Counted from the first letter of the stretch, positions 34,771 to 47,254 are shown. The stretch is 64,000 bases of DNA from Prosapia bicincta (GCA_036971475.1 JBAIZL010000010.1:4425282-4489281), one strand, 5' to 3'. Notes: a model not told the origin generated them from the sequence alone. Program-made: numbers and translations.

Positions 34771-36360
34771 GCATATGTTAATGTAATTTACACAAATCAA
34801 TTTCTTCAATAACACTAATAAACTCTACATCTTAATATACAACAAAGTACATTTATTATGTCTTGGCTACAAATATATACTCATTTGTCATGCTGCTCTG
34901 TCTTAGTTTATATGCAGCTATATATTGTGATGTTACTATCCTGGAATTGGCGTTTTCAGTCTGATAATATTTGACAAGGTTTTAGAAACATTGTAGATAT
35001 TACAAAAAATATATTTTAGTTTAGATGATGATTGTGATGTATTTGGAGCTAACTGGTCATATTATCTTGATTTATTAATCACACAACCAGTTGTCACAAA
35101 GAAGGTAAGATAATAACAAGCAAAAGGGACACGCAGTGGTAATTAAATAAAATAAGTTGGGAAGAAAAGAAAGGTTTTGAAAGAGATTCCGACTAAGAAA
35201 ATATCCCGCAACTGACTTGTACATAGTTTTGGTTTTTTTCATTTAACTTTTTCTTAATTTTAGTTTTGATGTATATATGACTACAAAAATTATTTACAAT
35301 ATTTTATCTACCTGTTTTCAATCTGTTATTGTTTTTCAAAAAAGGTTTAATCTTTTCTTAATTTTTTTATAAATCAAATTGTAGCACAGCCATTTGCCTG
35401 CAGTAATCTCCTGAAAATAGCCAATTACGAGATGGGACGGAGTAGTGGAGTACTAGATTAAAGAGGGTCTGATGTATACAGTACTGAGTTCTGGCTTCAT
35501 TAACTGATTTCAATTTCACTATTCTCTCTTTACCCTCATGTAGTTTCTTATGTGTTTACTCTGCTTAAAAAATTTGGACAGCCAGGGTATATTTAGTCTC
35601 TGATGCACAATTATTGTTGTGAATTGCATTACTGATAATCACACTTTATTTAAATGTTTATGCACTAGTAGGCTTTTAATATCCTTTTGTTAATAAGCAA
35701 AATTAATTTAACCCATTTCAAATTACTGTCACGAGTTTTGTGACATCAGTTATTAGCTACAGACTATATACTTTTGAGACAATTGCCTCATTGATAATTA
35801 ATGTTGAATGTTTAATTTGCTTGACCCTGGATAATATGTTATTGTTTCCATGCATCAGATAAGACTATGCAACACATTTCTCAGGAGTTTGTGACTGTTA
35901 TTGGCATGAAAAATATTTATACATGGCAGAATAAATAAATTACGATTTTTATTGCTGTCCAATGGCTTCTTATCGTCCAACTTATCGTTGGCTGAACCAA
36001 CTTACAGATGCCAATTATATAAACCTCTTATTTTAGTCTTTATTGTTCAGTAACATTTTAGATGTATGTCATAATGGCGAATTGGAGAGTATCCGAGTTG
36101 GCTCGCATGCTACCCAGTAGCAACAATGAACTTACGGATGTTGATTGTGACAATGTCGGTATAGTGCAATTGTGTCCAAGTCGTTTTTTTATTGTAATTG
36201 GTATAAATATGTTCATTAAATTATTTTACAATCGTAAATTGAACAGTTAGTTGTGTTATACAAGTTAGTTGTGTTATAAATGGGAGCTTACAATCAACTG
36301 CTAAGCATCAAAACTTTAATAATAATATTTTATTTTTAATTTATTAATTTTATTTACATA
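34771..36360. other. No recognisable gene
   Basis: AT-rich, with one short frame at 36062-36250 that I do not recognise. No repeat ends were seen up to the BEL/Pao target site at 36361. Confidence 0.5.
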
Positions 36361-36365
36361 TATAT

Positions 36366-36715
36366 TGTTTGTGCAATAATTAAGTAAAAGTTGCTGACAA
36401 ACTGTTGCTATAATTATATTAACGAAATAATAGTATTTGACGCTAATATACCCCAAAATAGAATGTAGGATGCTAAGACAAGGTTAGCTATGAAATCTAA
36501 AAGAGTTAGTGGGAAAGTTCACTTACTTGTAGACGGTTGTCTGTCACAACTATAACTGGTTGTAGTACTACGTTCGGCCACAAGCTGAGTAGAGACAGCG
36601 CTCCAATCGTAGTAAAAATGTAGATAAAAAATGAATTATAATAGAACTAATTGTTCCTTACTCACAATGTTGTATTTGAGGAAAAATGAGGAAATAGGAA
36701 AGGATTTACCCAACA
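36366..36715 (-). repeat. BEL/Pao 3' LTR
   Basis: Left copy of the LTR. In element sense it starts TGTTGGGTAAATCC and ends GCACAAACA. Next to it, at 36716-36728, is the polypurine tract CGGTGGGGGGAAA (element sense), the primer of plus-strand synthesis. Confidence 0.93.
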
Positions 36716-36799
36716 TTTCCCCCCACCGAAAACAGAATAAAGTTTTCTCAATTAAATAGAAATAAAACACACATTAAACAACAGAAAATAACACTTCTT

Positions 36800-37760
36800 G
36801 AACTAAAACAACGTGATATTAAAAATGTTCTTTAGCCATGGTAAGGGAGAGGACTTATCTTGACGATTGGGCGTCAGAAAGTCCCTCGCGTGGTTCGTAC
36901 TGATACGACCCACACAACACCATCCTTTCCTGGGAATGTATCTTCAATTCTTCCCAACTGCCAATGTAATGGTGGAGAGTAAGTATCTTGAAAGAGTACC
37001 AAGTCACCTTTAGACACGTTTGGTGATTCCGTTGTCCATTTACTACGCTATTGGAGCGTGTGCAAATACTCAATCCTGTAACGTGTCCAGAAATGTTGGA
37101 CGGCCTTTGAAATTAGTTGCCAGTGACTTAGACGATTCATGAGTAACTCTTGAAGGTCATGTTCAGGTACTGCGGTCAGAGCAGAGCCGATGAGAAAGTG
37201 TGCGGGTGTTAAAACATCAAATTCATTAGCGTCTGTGGATAACGGAGATAATGGCCTGGAATTTAAAATTGCCTCAATTTTTGCACATAGTGTTGATAAT
37301 TCTTCAAAGGTGAGAGCTTGTCCATTTAGCACTCTCTTGAGATGCTATTTTGGGGAACGTATTCCGGCCTCCCACAGACCTCCAAAGTGAGGACCATCAG
37401 GTGGGTTGAAATTCCAAGAGATTCCTTTAGAGCTGCAATGTTCAGTTATCCTAGCTTCATTTTCACGCTCTTCGAAGTACTTGAATATGCCTGTCAGGTA
37501 CTTGTTAGCTCCCACAATGTTCGTTCCATTGTCGGAAAACATATAGTGGCAAAGACCTCGTCTACTGACAAATCTATCGAAAATCTATCTAGCCAAAAAT
37601 GCATCGGTTGAAAGACCCAAAACCACTTTGATATGGACGGCTTTTGTAGATAGACACACAAACAAACATATATATGACTTAAATATCTTAGCATTTCATC
37701 GTCTAGATTCCTTAATTAAAATAGGACCGCCGAAATCCACTCCAGTAGATATGAACGGTC
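36800..37760 (-). pseudogene. BEL/Pao integrase core and C-terminal part (broken)
   Basis: The sense reading restarts directly after the solo LTR with FISTGVDFGGPILIKESRR, which holds the first catalytic D. Frameshifts follow. Then come MFSDNGTNIVGANKYL with the second D and GPHFGGLWEAGIRSPK with the catalytic E (37542-37345). The next piece is AILNSRPLSPLSTD, LTPAHFLIGSAL (37332-37048), and the last is the chromodomain-less tail with YSFKILTLHHYIG read in a shifted frame as the usual PPLHWQLGRI. All three DDE residues survive but at least three frame changes separate them. Confidence 0.88.
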
Positions 37761-39715
37761 TGCAACGTCCCTCCCCTTTTATTGATTTTCCTTCTCGCAG
37801 AATACCAAAATTTTGTTGTTTAAAAAACTTATTTATCAACAAACCAAACATCTGCCAATCACCCCGCTTGTTAAACCGTGCTAAAATCCCTGAGTTACGT
37901 GTATATTTCCCGCTCATAGGGCCATGCCCAAAACAAGCCTATTCCCGCTGACTACTATTTAAAATCAGTATAAACTCCCCAAAATTGGTTTATCAATTGT
38001 GTAGGGTCTAGATATAGTCACACATGTCATTTAAATAGTCAGCTGGAAAGAAACACATTTAAAATAATACACAAAATATTCACAGAGTCTTACCACCTGA
38101 TGATGATCTGCAGAGACAGCAAGGGAACGTGCAAAATATGATCGTGTTTAAATTACCTATTTTAAAAGGCTCCTGTGTCCTTTTAAACACAATCTGCCAG
38201 TAGATAAGTCTCTGGACTTTTATACAAAAAACCAACTAATCTTTAGGCTAGCTCAATGAAGTTAGTTGAGAGAAACTCTTTAAAAACATTAGGCTTTAAC
38301 CATTATCAATTAATGAAATTTAATTAAACTTGTTTACTGATTTAATAATCATTTTGATATTAGTTGGAAAAAGCTAAACAGTTTTTATTGATTATTCGAC
38401 ACAGGATGAAATGCAAATACTGTTGATTTTTATAACATATTTAATTTTATTTATTTCAATAAAAAAGAAAATTTATCCTTTCAAATAAAACACAATTATA
38501 TTGACAAAACCAATTCACTAAATAACTTGTTGTTTTTCATACTTTAAAATCTTATAATTTCCATATATATCAATTACATTTACATAAAAATAAAATTATT
38601 TCCCAAATTACACATAATAAAAATTTATCTTCTATATTAAATTGGTAAATTCATATTTATGACACATAATTTTTAAATTTATAATATTCAAAAAATTCTT
38701 ATTTCCTTGAAAATAAATGGCTCATGGCCAAAAACCCTTTTCAAGTTTAATATTTATCATTTGAAATATTCTGATCACATAAATTCCTTTTACTAAGCAT
38801 AAAATTTATTTAATTTTTATAAAGAGTGAAGTCGTTGTTTAAGCTTGAATATTTGTTTGAATTTAATAAAATTAACTGACTAAATTTGACGTAATTGGTA
38901 TTGAATAGAGAAAATGACTTGCCAAAAATGTTCCTGCCGGTCCTAGAGTCCCTCGTCTGGATACCCTGGTCCTTGGACATCGGAAGTCGCCATCCCTGGT
39001 TCGTCGGTGGTGGTTTTTCTCCATTCCCGCGTCCTGGAGGCTGAGTCTGGAGCCTTCATTCCTTGGTAGTCCTAGACGTTGGAAGCGTTGAGGTTTGGTC
39101 CATCTGGCCTGATGGCGGTCCTACTCGCGGTCCAGCATAGCGTTTCGCGGCACCTCGTATTAAAAATTTATTTCAGACTGTCTCTAAGGTCTTAGAGACC
39201 TAGTATATATAGCGGTGAATTTAACCTACCTCACCTCGCCTGCAATACTTGCTATCTTTGGATTTATTCCTTGTACAGGCAAGTCGGGCAACGAATCCGT
39301 TTTAGCTTGCAGAGTTTGATTATCATTTTTGGAACACTGAAAAATGTCTATTTTATTAAAACTGCTGTAACTTTTTTGTTTTTCAAATTTTGCTTTCACT
39401 GATGTTTATTCTGGCTAATTCTGGTTCTTCTAAAATGTCGATGAAAGTTCTACGTGGTTTGGTTCTTAAGTTAGCTTTTTTAAGCACTTAGAAAATTTTC
39501 GCCTCACTCCCGATGGTCAAATTTAGCTAGTTATTACAAATTTATTCTTTAATGCTTTTTAATTTAGCTTAATTATTCTATTTATGGTTTTATTTAATTC
39601 TTCACTCTTTATTATTTTTATAACTCCAAACTTGATTAATTTAAAAATCAACTTTATTACTTAAAAACAGGAAATTATTTATTTCCTATTTGTCACGGTA
39701 TGTCAGACCGTTACA
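37761..39715. mobile_element. Solo LTR inserted in the BEL/Pao integrase
   Basis: The insert begins TGCAACGTCC and ends GACCGTTACA on the + strand, i.e. TG...CA. It is flanked by 4-bp duplications GGTC at 37757-37760 and 39716-39719. Removing it and one GGTC restores the integrase reading GRP-FISTGVDF. In - sense it starts TGTAACGGTCTGACATACC, a Ty3/Gypsy-style terminus. No gag-pol is inside. A GC-richer part lies at 38930-39250. At 1955 bp it is long for an LTR; a different short non-autonomous LTR element is possible because I cannot show internal LTR borders. Confidence 0.75.
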
Positions 39716-40311
39716 GGTCGTCCTTGACTTGTTCGTGAGGGTGGAAGATCTCCCATACGAGGTTGTATGAACGTTGGCTTCATTTTATTACAGGTGAGAC
39801 ATTTGGAGAGTGTGGACCTAATAGCACTGCGAATACTCAGAATCCAATACTTCTGTTGAATAAATGATTGTAGTGTGCGTGGTCCAACATGTAAATAAGA
39901 TTTGTGATAATGCTCGATTAAAAGTGTAGTCAAGCGGCTTAACTTGGGTAGTAGAATAGGATGTCTAAAGTCTTGTGGCAAGGCAGCATTCCGAAGCCTA
40001 CTCCCTACCCTAAGAAGCCCACGATTGTCCAAAAAAGGGTTCAGTTTCCTAAGGACATTTGATGTCTCGCCTCCACCTTTCAGTGAAATTAGATCTTCTT
40101 CAAAGTACCTTTTCTGTGTGTATTGAATCCAGAAATGTAGAGATGAACCTAACTCAGTATGAGATAATGAACCTTTAACTTTAGATTGTGTATGACAGTT
40201 TGTTATAAATCGTTTGCACCAGGCGGTTACTCTTATTAACCTGGTAAACGAAGACAATTTATCAATTAAATTAAAACGGTGTTTTGGTTTCAGCAACACA
40301 AATAGTATCAA
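39716..40311 (-). pseudogene. BEL/Pao integrase N-terminal part
   Basis: An open frame of about 200 codons. It carries the H2C2 zinc-binding domain (HYHKSYLHVGPRTLQSF, then CLTCNKMKP) and the linker MGDLPPSRTSQGRP, at which the solo LTR interrupts it. It follows the RNase H part with a small overlap in another frame (40271-40311), so a frameshift separates it from pol. Confidence 0.9.
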
Positions 40312-42955
40312 TATTCAACTTGATATCTGGTAATACATTCGTACTTGAGCAAGGTGCGTACCGCAGCGGCCATTCCTTTATGGGTGATGTCATGAACAAT
40401 GGGCCGAACCACCAAAGCAAATGAGCTATGAGTTGACTAGGGAACAGACCCCGAGAACTACAATCCGCTGGGTTTAGATTTGTTGACACATAATGCCAGC
40501 TGTTAGGATCTAATATCTCCAATATTTCTGTCACACGGTTAGCAACAAAGGTTTTGAGCAAATAAGGAGGCGTTTTTAGCCAATTAATCACCACCATTGA
40601 ATCAGTAAATGCAAATATACCTTCTATTTGCAAAACTTCACTTAAACATTTTTTAAGATAATCAAATATTCTTGAAAGTAATAATGCTCCACAAAGTTCC
40701 AACCGAGGAATAGAAAGTGTTTTAAGAGGTGCCACTTTTGACTTCCCAATAATAAGATGAGATGTAGCTGGGTTGGTTGTACAGTCAATCAAATAAATTA
40801 CAGCACTGTATCCTTTTTCAGAAGTATCAGAAAAACCTACAAGGTAGCATGGGCCTGACCCCGGAGACACTGTAAACCGGCTTAATTTTATATTAGATAG
40901 AAGGTGTAGTTCCGAGGCAAAGGTCGCCCATTCCTTTTGAATGTTTGGGGGAACTTCATCATCCCAACTAAGCCCAAATATCCAAAGTCTTTGAACCATG
41001 GTTTTGGCCAATATAATCACAGGGGATAGCCAACCGAGAGGATCAAATATGCGTGAGATATGGGATAAAATGGCACGTTTTGTGTATATTAGGTTGATGG
41101 GAGTTATACTGTAAGAGAACTTGTCTGATTTAGCAATCCATTGAAGACCTAAAATCTTGATGATGTGACTTCCATCTGAATCTAACGAAATAGGAACTTC
41201 CTTGTGTTCGTCAGGTATAGCTTCAAGTAAGCTAGCGTAATTTCTGCTCCATTTATGAAGACTGAATCCTCCCAATGCAAGAAGATTTATAAGTTGATTC
41301 TGTAAATGCAATGCTTCTTGAACATTTGCTGCGCCTGTCAGAATATCATCAATATAAATGTCCTCTTGAAGAACCTTGGCTGCAAGAGGGAACTTATCTC
41401 CTTCGTCTATAGCAAGTTGTTTCAATGTTCGCAAAGCCAAATAAGGAGCAGATGAAACACCATACGTAATTGTCAAGAGTTCAAATTCCTGGATCGACTC
41501 GTTGGGGTTTTTCCGCCAGAGAATATGCTGATACTTTCGATCTTGTGAACGGACTAATATTTCCCTGTACATCTTACAAATATCCGCAATTAAAACTACT
41601 GGATGCAATCGAAATTTTACCAAAACATCAGCAATGTCATTTTGTAGCTTAGGTCCTGTCAACAGTATGTCATTTAGTGACCTATTATTTGTAGTCTTCA
41701 TAGATGCATCGAACACTACACGAACCTTAGTGGACGAACTAGAATCTTTGATAACGCAGTGATGAGGTATGAAATAGGGTTGTTCTTGAGGCGAATTATT
41801 TGATACGAGACGCATGTGTTCAAGGTTAACATATTCCCTCATAAAGGACTTATACTCTCTATACAGATTGGCATCACGCCCTAACCTTTTCTCCAGGTAC
41901 TTGAACCTATTGGTTGCTTGGTCGCGTGACTGACCTAAGACGTTATCACTTTCTCTTATTGGAAGAGGAACAACATAACGACCTTCCATATCACGATAGT
42001 GTAATTCCTTAAAACTCTCTTCACATTGGACATCATCTGGGTTGGGAGGTATCATATGAGGAACTTCCTCTATCTCCCAGAAACGTCTTAAACGTCTGTC
42101 AATACTACTTGGACTTGAAATAAGCAAGCATGATGAAGTCAGTGCAAGCTGAAGTTGCTTATCCTTCAACTTTCCTGTAATAACCCAACCAAAGATGCTA
42201 TGAAGAGCGGAGGGGCAGCCAGCCGTAGTACTGAGCTGTTGCCCATCATAGACCTCAGGAAATAAATCCGCAGCTATCAGAAAATTAATCTGAGAGGGTA
42301 TGTGAAAACTGGGATCAGCCAAATATAGATGTTTGAACTTGGAGACGATGTGAGTGGGAATATGAACGCTAGGCATATGAGCAGTGATTTTTGAAAGTAT
42401 CATAGCCTTAGTATTTAGTTGAGGAGTTATGGAGTCTCGAGGCTTTAGTATACACGTGACAACTCCTTTAGTACCCTTGACCTCATTTTGGGCTAGGCCA
42501 GCTATAGGAAATGAACAGTTTCTTCGTACCAACCCTAAACGCTTTGCACAGGCAGATGTCATGAAGGAAGTTTGGGCACATGAGTCAATAATTGCTCTAA
42601 CAGGTTGAAACAGGCCGTTTGAGTCCTTGACATGAATAACTGCAGTCCCTAGTATTACAGTAGAATAATGCTGCTGTGAATCTTGAACTAAGCTAGTAGA
42701 GGTAGGGTTAGTAATTGAATCCTTAATCGACTGAAGAGAAAGATTAGATTGAGGTGATGCAACATGAACCAAAGTTCTGCATGAATCGTTCACAATAGGC
42801 TGAGTATGTTCTAAATGAAGGTATGTGTGGTGTAGTTGGCCGCAAGTTAAACAATTTGTCTTGGACAGACAACGAAACACGCTATGTGTACCTTTCAGAC
42901 AATTAAAACATAGTTTATTGGCTTTAACTAAATCTTTACGTTGATCAGGGCTCAT
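40271..42955 (-). CDS. BEL/Pao pol: zinc knuckles, protease, RT, RNase H
   Basis: An 894-residue open frame. Two zinc-knuckle-type Cys clusters lie at residues 16-45 (CFNCLKGTHSVFRC, then CLTCGQLHH). An aspartic-protease motif AIIDSCAQTSF has D124 (DSCA instead of the usual DSG/DTG). The RT has motif A VLIADICKMY (D458) and the active site YIDD (534-537). The RNase H has FSDTSEKGYSAV and FTDSMVVINWL, followed by NPADCSSRG. The order is that of Pao-type pol. The methionine at 42955 is only the first in the frame: the sequence before it (CCKLLHTIFKCPEFQR) is homologous and in frame, so the true polyprotein is joined to gag. Confidence 0.93.
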   Translation of the reverse strand: MSPDQRKDLVKANKLCFNCLKGTHSVFRCLSKTNCLTCGQLHHTYLHLEHTQPIVNDSCRTLVHVASPQSNLSLQSIKDSITNPTSTSLVQDSQQHYSTVILGTAVIHVKDSNGLFQPVRAIIDSCAQTSFMTSACAKRLGLVRRNCSFPIAGLAQNEVKGTKGVVTCILKPRDSITPQLNTKAMILSKITAHMPSVHIPTHIVSKFKHLYLADPSFHIPSQINFLIAADLFPEVYDGQQLSTTAGCPSALHSIFGWVITGKLKDKQLQLALTSSCLLISSPSSIDRRLRRFWEIEEVPHMIPPNPDDVQCEESFKELHYRDMEGRYVVPLPIRESDNVLGQSRDQATNRFKYLEKRLGRDANLYREYKSFMREYVNLEHMRLVSNNSPQEQPYFIPHHCVIKDSSSSTKVRVVFDASMKTTNNRSLNDILLTGPKLQNDIADVLVKFRLHPVVLIADICKMYREILVRSQDRKYQHILWRKNPNESIQEFELLTITYGVSSAPYLALRTLKQLAIDEGDKFPLAAKVLQEDIYIDDILTGAANVQEALHLQNQLINLLALGGFSLHKWSRNYASLLEAIPDEHKEVPISLDSDGSHIIKILGLQWIAKSDKFSYSITPINLIYTKRAILSHISRIFDPLGWLSPVIILAKTMVQRLWIFGLSWDDEVPPNIQKEWATFASELHLLSNIKLSRFTVSPGSGPCYLVGFSDTSEKGYSAVIYLIDCTTNPATSHLIIGKSKVAPLKTLSIPRLELCGALLLSRIFDYLKKCLSEVLQIEGIFAFTDSMVVINWLKTPPYLLKTFVANRVTEILEILDPNSWHYVSTNLNPADCSSRGLFPSQLIAHLLWWFGPLFMTSPIKEWPLRYAPCSSTNVLPDIKLNIDTICVAETKTPF

Positions 42956-43190
42956 ACGTTGGAATTCAGGACATTTGAATATAGTATGAAGTAGTTTGCA
43001 GCATGAACAAAGTTTAGATGCATCAGTAGAGGAAGTGACCGAGACTCTATTTGAAAATGGAATAAGATTTTTAACAGCGGACCCTCGCTTTAAAGATGTA
43101 ACAGTTTTAGCTTCTAATACTGGTTTCTTCTAATAGGGTTTCTATTAACTTGCTTATGAGCTGGGTGTATATCGTTATCTTGAGATATTT

Positions 43191-44066
43191 CTAATATACG
43201 TGCATGGTTTTCACTAAATCATCAAACTTAGGTATTTCGGAATCAATGTTCTGTAATTCAAACTGCTTGCATGTAGAAACTGGTAAATTTCTCAAAGCAA
43301 TATACATAAACAAAAAATCAGCAAGGTCTGGAATACCCAGTGCCTTAAGTACAATAACCGGTTCATAAAACTTTCTTAAAAAATAATTTAAAGTCGAAGC
43401 TGACTCATTATGCTGTGGAGTACAACTAAAGAGTGTGTTTAATAAGGATATTCCTAGCACACGCTTGTTTTGATATTTGTCTACTAAGGATTTCCAAACA
43501 ATGCAATAATTCTTCTCTGATATAGGAAGGCTGCGAGCAATGCTCAACGCAGAACCAGAAAGTGCAGAGAGTAAATAGTGAAACTTTTCAATGTCACTGG
43601 GTGACGTATTTTCATGCATGAGAACGCGAAAATTATCGTAAAATGGTGTCCATTCATTGTAAGATTCGTCAAACTTTGGCAAGGCAATTTCTGGTAAACG
43701 AGGCCTACTAGAAGTTTTATCCTTACTCCTACTGTCAACAGAGGATTGTTCCACAGAACTAATTCTATTATAGACTACTTGTATTTTAAAATACAACCCG
43801 TCAAAGGCTTCAGCTGTTTGAACGGTTTCGTATTGTTTTTTGGGATCAATTTGTAATGACATTGCTATTATTTCCTCTTGAACGGCTTCAAATTGTGTAT
43901 ATGAGTCGCCTATATTATTATATCTAGCTTTAAATTGTTCTAACTTAGTTAGATCTGAGATTTCTTTAGAAAGATCATACAGAATTTGGATACGGCGATA
44001 TAGCTTTTCTCTCCTAGCTATTAGTAATTTTAAATGATTTTCTAGTTTATTCATAATTATATACAA
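43191..44066 (-). CDS. BEL/Pao gag
   Basis: A 291-residue frame with a coiled-coil-like start (MNKLENHLKLLIARREKLYR), then LPEIALPKFDESYNEWTPFY, FHYLLSALSGSALSIARSLP and VDKYQNKRVLG, the DUF1759-type capsid region common to Pao gag. It ends at a stop about 235 bases before the first methionine of pol. In intact relatives gag and pol are one frame, so the stop and frame change at 42955-43190 are damage. Confidence 0.88.
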   Translation of the reverse strand: MYIIMNKLENHLKLLIARREKLYRRIQILYDLSKEISDLTKLEQFKARYNNIGDSYTQFEAVQEEIIAMSLQIDPKKQYETVQTAEAFDGLYFKIQVVYNRISSVEQSSVDSRSKDKTSSRPRLPEIALPKFDESYNEWTPFYDNFRVLMHENTSPSDIEKFHYLLSALSGSALSIARSLPISEKNYCIVWKSLVDKYQNKRVLGISLLNTLFSCTPQHNESASTLNYFLRKFYEPVIVLKALGIPDLADFLFMYIALRNLPVSTCKQFELQNIDSEIPKFDDLVKTMHVY

Positions 44067-44418
44067 TTTACAGCATAGAAAATATTAAAGTTTTCTTTAA
44101 ATAATTCACTAAGTAGACTTGACCATTTAAAGGGAATAATCCTAAGCTTTGCTATAATAGAATGCGGCTTTCGCGTAAACAAACATTGCAAAGATTAGAT
44201 TATTAACTAACCTACAGTGGACTGTATTAAGCTTTATAATGTACAGTTTTATAACTTAATGTAGCGTTATATAACTTAAGAAAACAAAAAAACATATAAA
44301 TTTTAAATATTCGAATATATTTTGAAGCAGTATTTCAACAGATTATAAACACATTTCAAAACTTGAACACCTTTAAAAACACTCACGGACAGGTTTATGT
44401 AACCTGGGAGGACCAAAA

Positions 44419-44768
44419 TGTTTGTGCAATAATTAAGTAAAAGTTACTGACAAATTGTTGCTATAATTATATTAACGAAATAATAGTATTTGACGCTAAT
44501 ATACCCCAAAATAGAATGTAGGATGCTAAGGCAAGGTTAGCTATGAAATCTAAAAGAGTTAGTGGGAAAGTTCACTTACTTGTAGACGGTTGTCTGTCAC
44601 AACTATAACTGGTTGTAGTACTACATTCGGCCACAAGCTGAGTAGAGACAGCGCTCCAAATGTAGTAAAAATGTAGATAAAAAATTAATTATAATAGAAA
44701 TAATTGTTCCTCACTCACATTGTTGTATTTGAGGAAAAATGAGGAAATAGGAAAGGATTTACCCAACA
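44419..44768 (-). repeat. BEL/Pao 5' LTR and primer site
   Basis: Right copy of the LTR. In element sense the LTR ends CAAACA and is followed by TTT and TGGTCCTCCCAGGTT (44416-44402), a likely primer-binding site complementary to a tRNA 3' end. I did not assign the tRNA. Confidence 0.9.
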
Positions 44769-44875
44769 TATATTATTTTAAATATTTGAATTTATATTTA
44801 TTTTCTTACTAACAATGATTACAAATTATCATTTAATACCTATTCTTAAATTATGAAATTTTTATTAAGTAATTA

Positions 44876-47103
44876 CAGTAAACTTCCTCCAATCCGACAT
44901 CGTATTGTTCGGCAAGCTTGATAACCTGCAAGATATTTGCATGAAATATTTATTGCGAAATAAGCAATAGCGCCAGTTTACTGGAGGGGAACAGTTGATA
45001 ATGCAGTATGTATTACGGTTGTAATATTAATTGATTAAATGGTAATATTGATTTCATTTTAATTGATTAATCAATGTTTAATTTAAATGGATATGTTTTG
45101 AATTCAAAGAACAGGTGTGGCTTAAAATGTTTTGATGTCAACTACAATTCTTTGAAATGTGATAAATACGTATAATAGGTGAGCTCACCTTTGGCCGCGT
45201 TTGGGCATCGTCATAGGTTTGGGAACAACCCATTCCTTTCTCAGACTTTGTGTGCCCCACTCTCGCTATCGGTTCAGTTTTCGCTGTTGCTTTACTGTAC
45301 CATGAATCCCAGACTAGTCTTTTGTTTGAATGTCAGATGAGCATTGTTTATTTTTAGTTTTGTGTTTTAGTGCTTGTGAGATTCTTATTGATAGTGATAT
45401 AGGCCCTAATGTTAACCCAGGCTCTTCAAACAAAAAGTATAACTCTCACTTAGCTCAAAAGCTAGAGTTTGTGAAGAAACTTGAAAATGGCGTAAGTAGG
45501 CATGTTATAATGAAAGATTACAACATAGGATCATCCACAATTTATGACATTAAAAAAATAAAGAAAAGCTGAAACAATTTATGAATGAATCAGAAACTAT
45601 TAAAAATATTTTTGGAAGGCAAACATTAAAAAACCCCAAACTAGAACAACTTGATTCGGCTCTATACAGTTGGTTTCCAGCAAAACGGCCCAAGGGTAAA
45701 CCCGTTACTATGAATGAAACCCTATGGTTGTTGAAAAAGCAAAAAAGTTTAAACAATATTTAAACATTGCAGAAATTTATTGTAAATTTTCTGTAGGCTG
45801 GCTAATCAGTTTTAAGACTCGTCATGGTATCAGGAAATTAGATATTTCTGAGGAGCTAAAACCTGCAGATGTTGAAGGTGGTGAAGAGTTTAAAATTAAA
45901 TTTAAGTCTATTGTTTCTGATAAGGAATTTACAGCTTGTCAAATATGAGCTTAGAATGCTGATGAGACTGGCCTTTTGTGGTGTTGCCTACTGAATTCTA
46001 CCCTGGGTGGTGGGGATGTGAAATGCGTAAAAGGTTTCAAGAAAAATAAAGATCGGTTAACTCTAATACATCGGGTCCTTTCCTAACTCTAATACATCTA
46101 GATCCTTTCCTCTAATACATCGGGTGATGACAAAATTAAACCTTTTGCGATAGGGAAATCATTGAGACTTAGAGCCTTAAAAGGCGTAAACTCCTTACCC
46201 GTGACATATGGTGCACAATCAGGTGCATGGATGAATTAAGAATGGTTTAACAACTGGTTCTTTAAAAATTTTGTGCCAGCTGTTAAAAGCAATTTCGAAA
46301 AATTAAAAATGTCTTAAGATAGTTAGGCTATTTTATATTTATACAACTGCAAAGCTCATTCGAATAAGGATGAACTAGTGTCAGGTAACATTTCTGTTGT
46401 ATATTTTCCTTCAAATATTACACCCCTACTTCAACCAATGGATCAAGGGGTTATACAGAACTTCAAGTCTCATTACAGATGTTACTTTGTACAGAATTTA
46501 CTGGCATGGGATTACATTGTTTGAAGATTTTCAAGGACAGTTCTCTATTAAAGATGCTATATTTACTACTGCTTTGGTATAGAAGTAGATATAAATGAGC
46601 CAACAGAAGAAATACTGACAGACAGAACCATTATACAGAGCATGATCAATCCAGCAGTCCTCAAAGATGTTCACTCAGATGAAGATGATGTGGATCAAAG
46701 CAATAACATCACTTGGAATCAAGCAGCTGATACCTTCAACACTTTCATAAGATTTTCTGAATGTTGCAGTTTGTTTAATAGGGAAATAATGAAACTCCAC
46801 ATCATTAGAAATGACTTCATAAAAAAACGAAGGGAGAAAACCAAAAACCAATCTGAAACTCGTGATTTGTTTAAGATTGCCAACAAGAACAACCCCACAG
46901 ACTAGAGTTAGACAACAGTGCACTGAGTTTTGTTTAGCCTCTACTATTCAGGTACAATACATGTGTACATATTTCAGCTGTTTCAAGAATAAAAATTTGT
47001 TATTTGAACTATGTTGTTGATTTTTTCCAATTTTTCTGATCTCAATTCTGTAATCCGGCATGCCTCAAGTCCCGAACGTGCTAGATTACAGGAAGTTTAC
47101 TTT
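44876..47103 (+). pseudogene. Tigger (pogo/jerky-type) transposon, decayed
   Basis: The ends CAGTAAACTTCCTCCAATCC (44876, after TA) and the inverse of the right end AAAGTAAACTTCCTGTAATC are Tigger termini. Between them the + strand reads LAQKLEFVKKLENGVSRHVI and GSSTIYDIKKIKK (N-terminal HTH), SWFPAKRPKGKPVT, FKTRHGIRKLDISEELKPAD (CENP-B-type DNA-binding region), then NADETGL (first catalytic D). A C-terminal part follows at 46642-46905. At least six stops or frameshifts break it. Confidence 0.9.
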
Positions 47104-47134
47104 GAGAAATCCAATGTCAAATTTTAAGTAAACA

Positions 47135-47235
<101 letters not shown>

Positions 47236-47254
47236 TGATACATATTCCTTCACG

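Larger units (their letters stand above)
36366..44768 (-). mobile_element. BEL/Pao LTR retrotransposon
   Basis: Two 350-bp LTRs (36366-36715 and 44419-44768), each tgtttgtgc...cccaaca on the + strand, flank gag, protease, RT, RNase H and integrase on the - strand in the BEL/Pao order. Five-base target duplications TATAT lie at 36361-36365 and 44769-44773. Without the 1955-bp solo LTR at 37761-39715 and its duplicated 4 bp, the element is about 6.4 kb, a normal BEL/Pao length. The LTRs differ at about 10 of 350 positions by my count, so the insertion is fairly recent but the frames already carry breaks. Confidence 0.95.
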
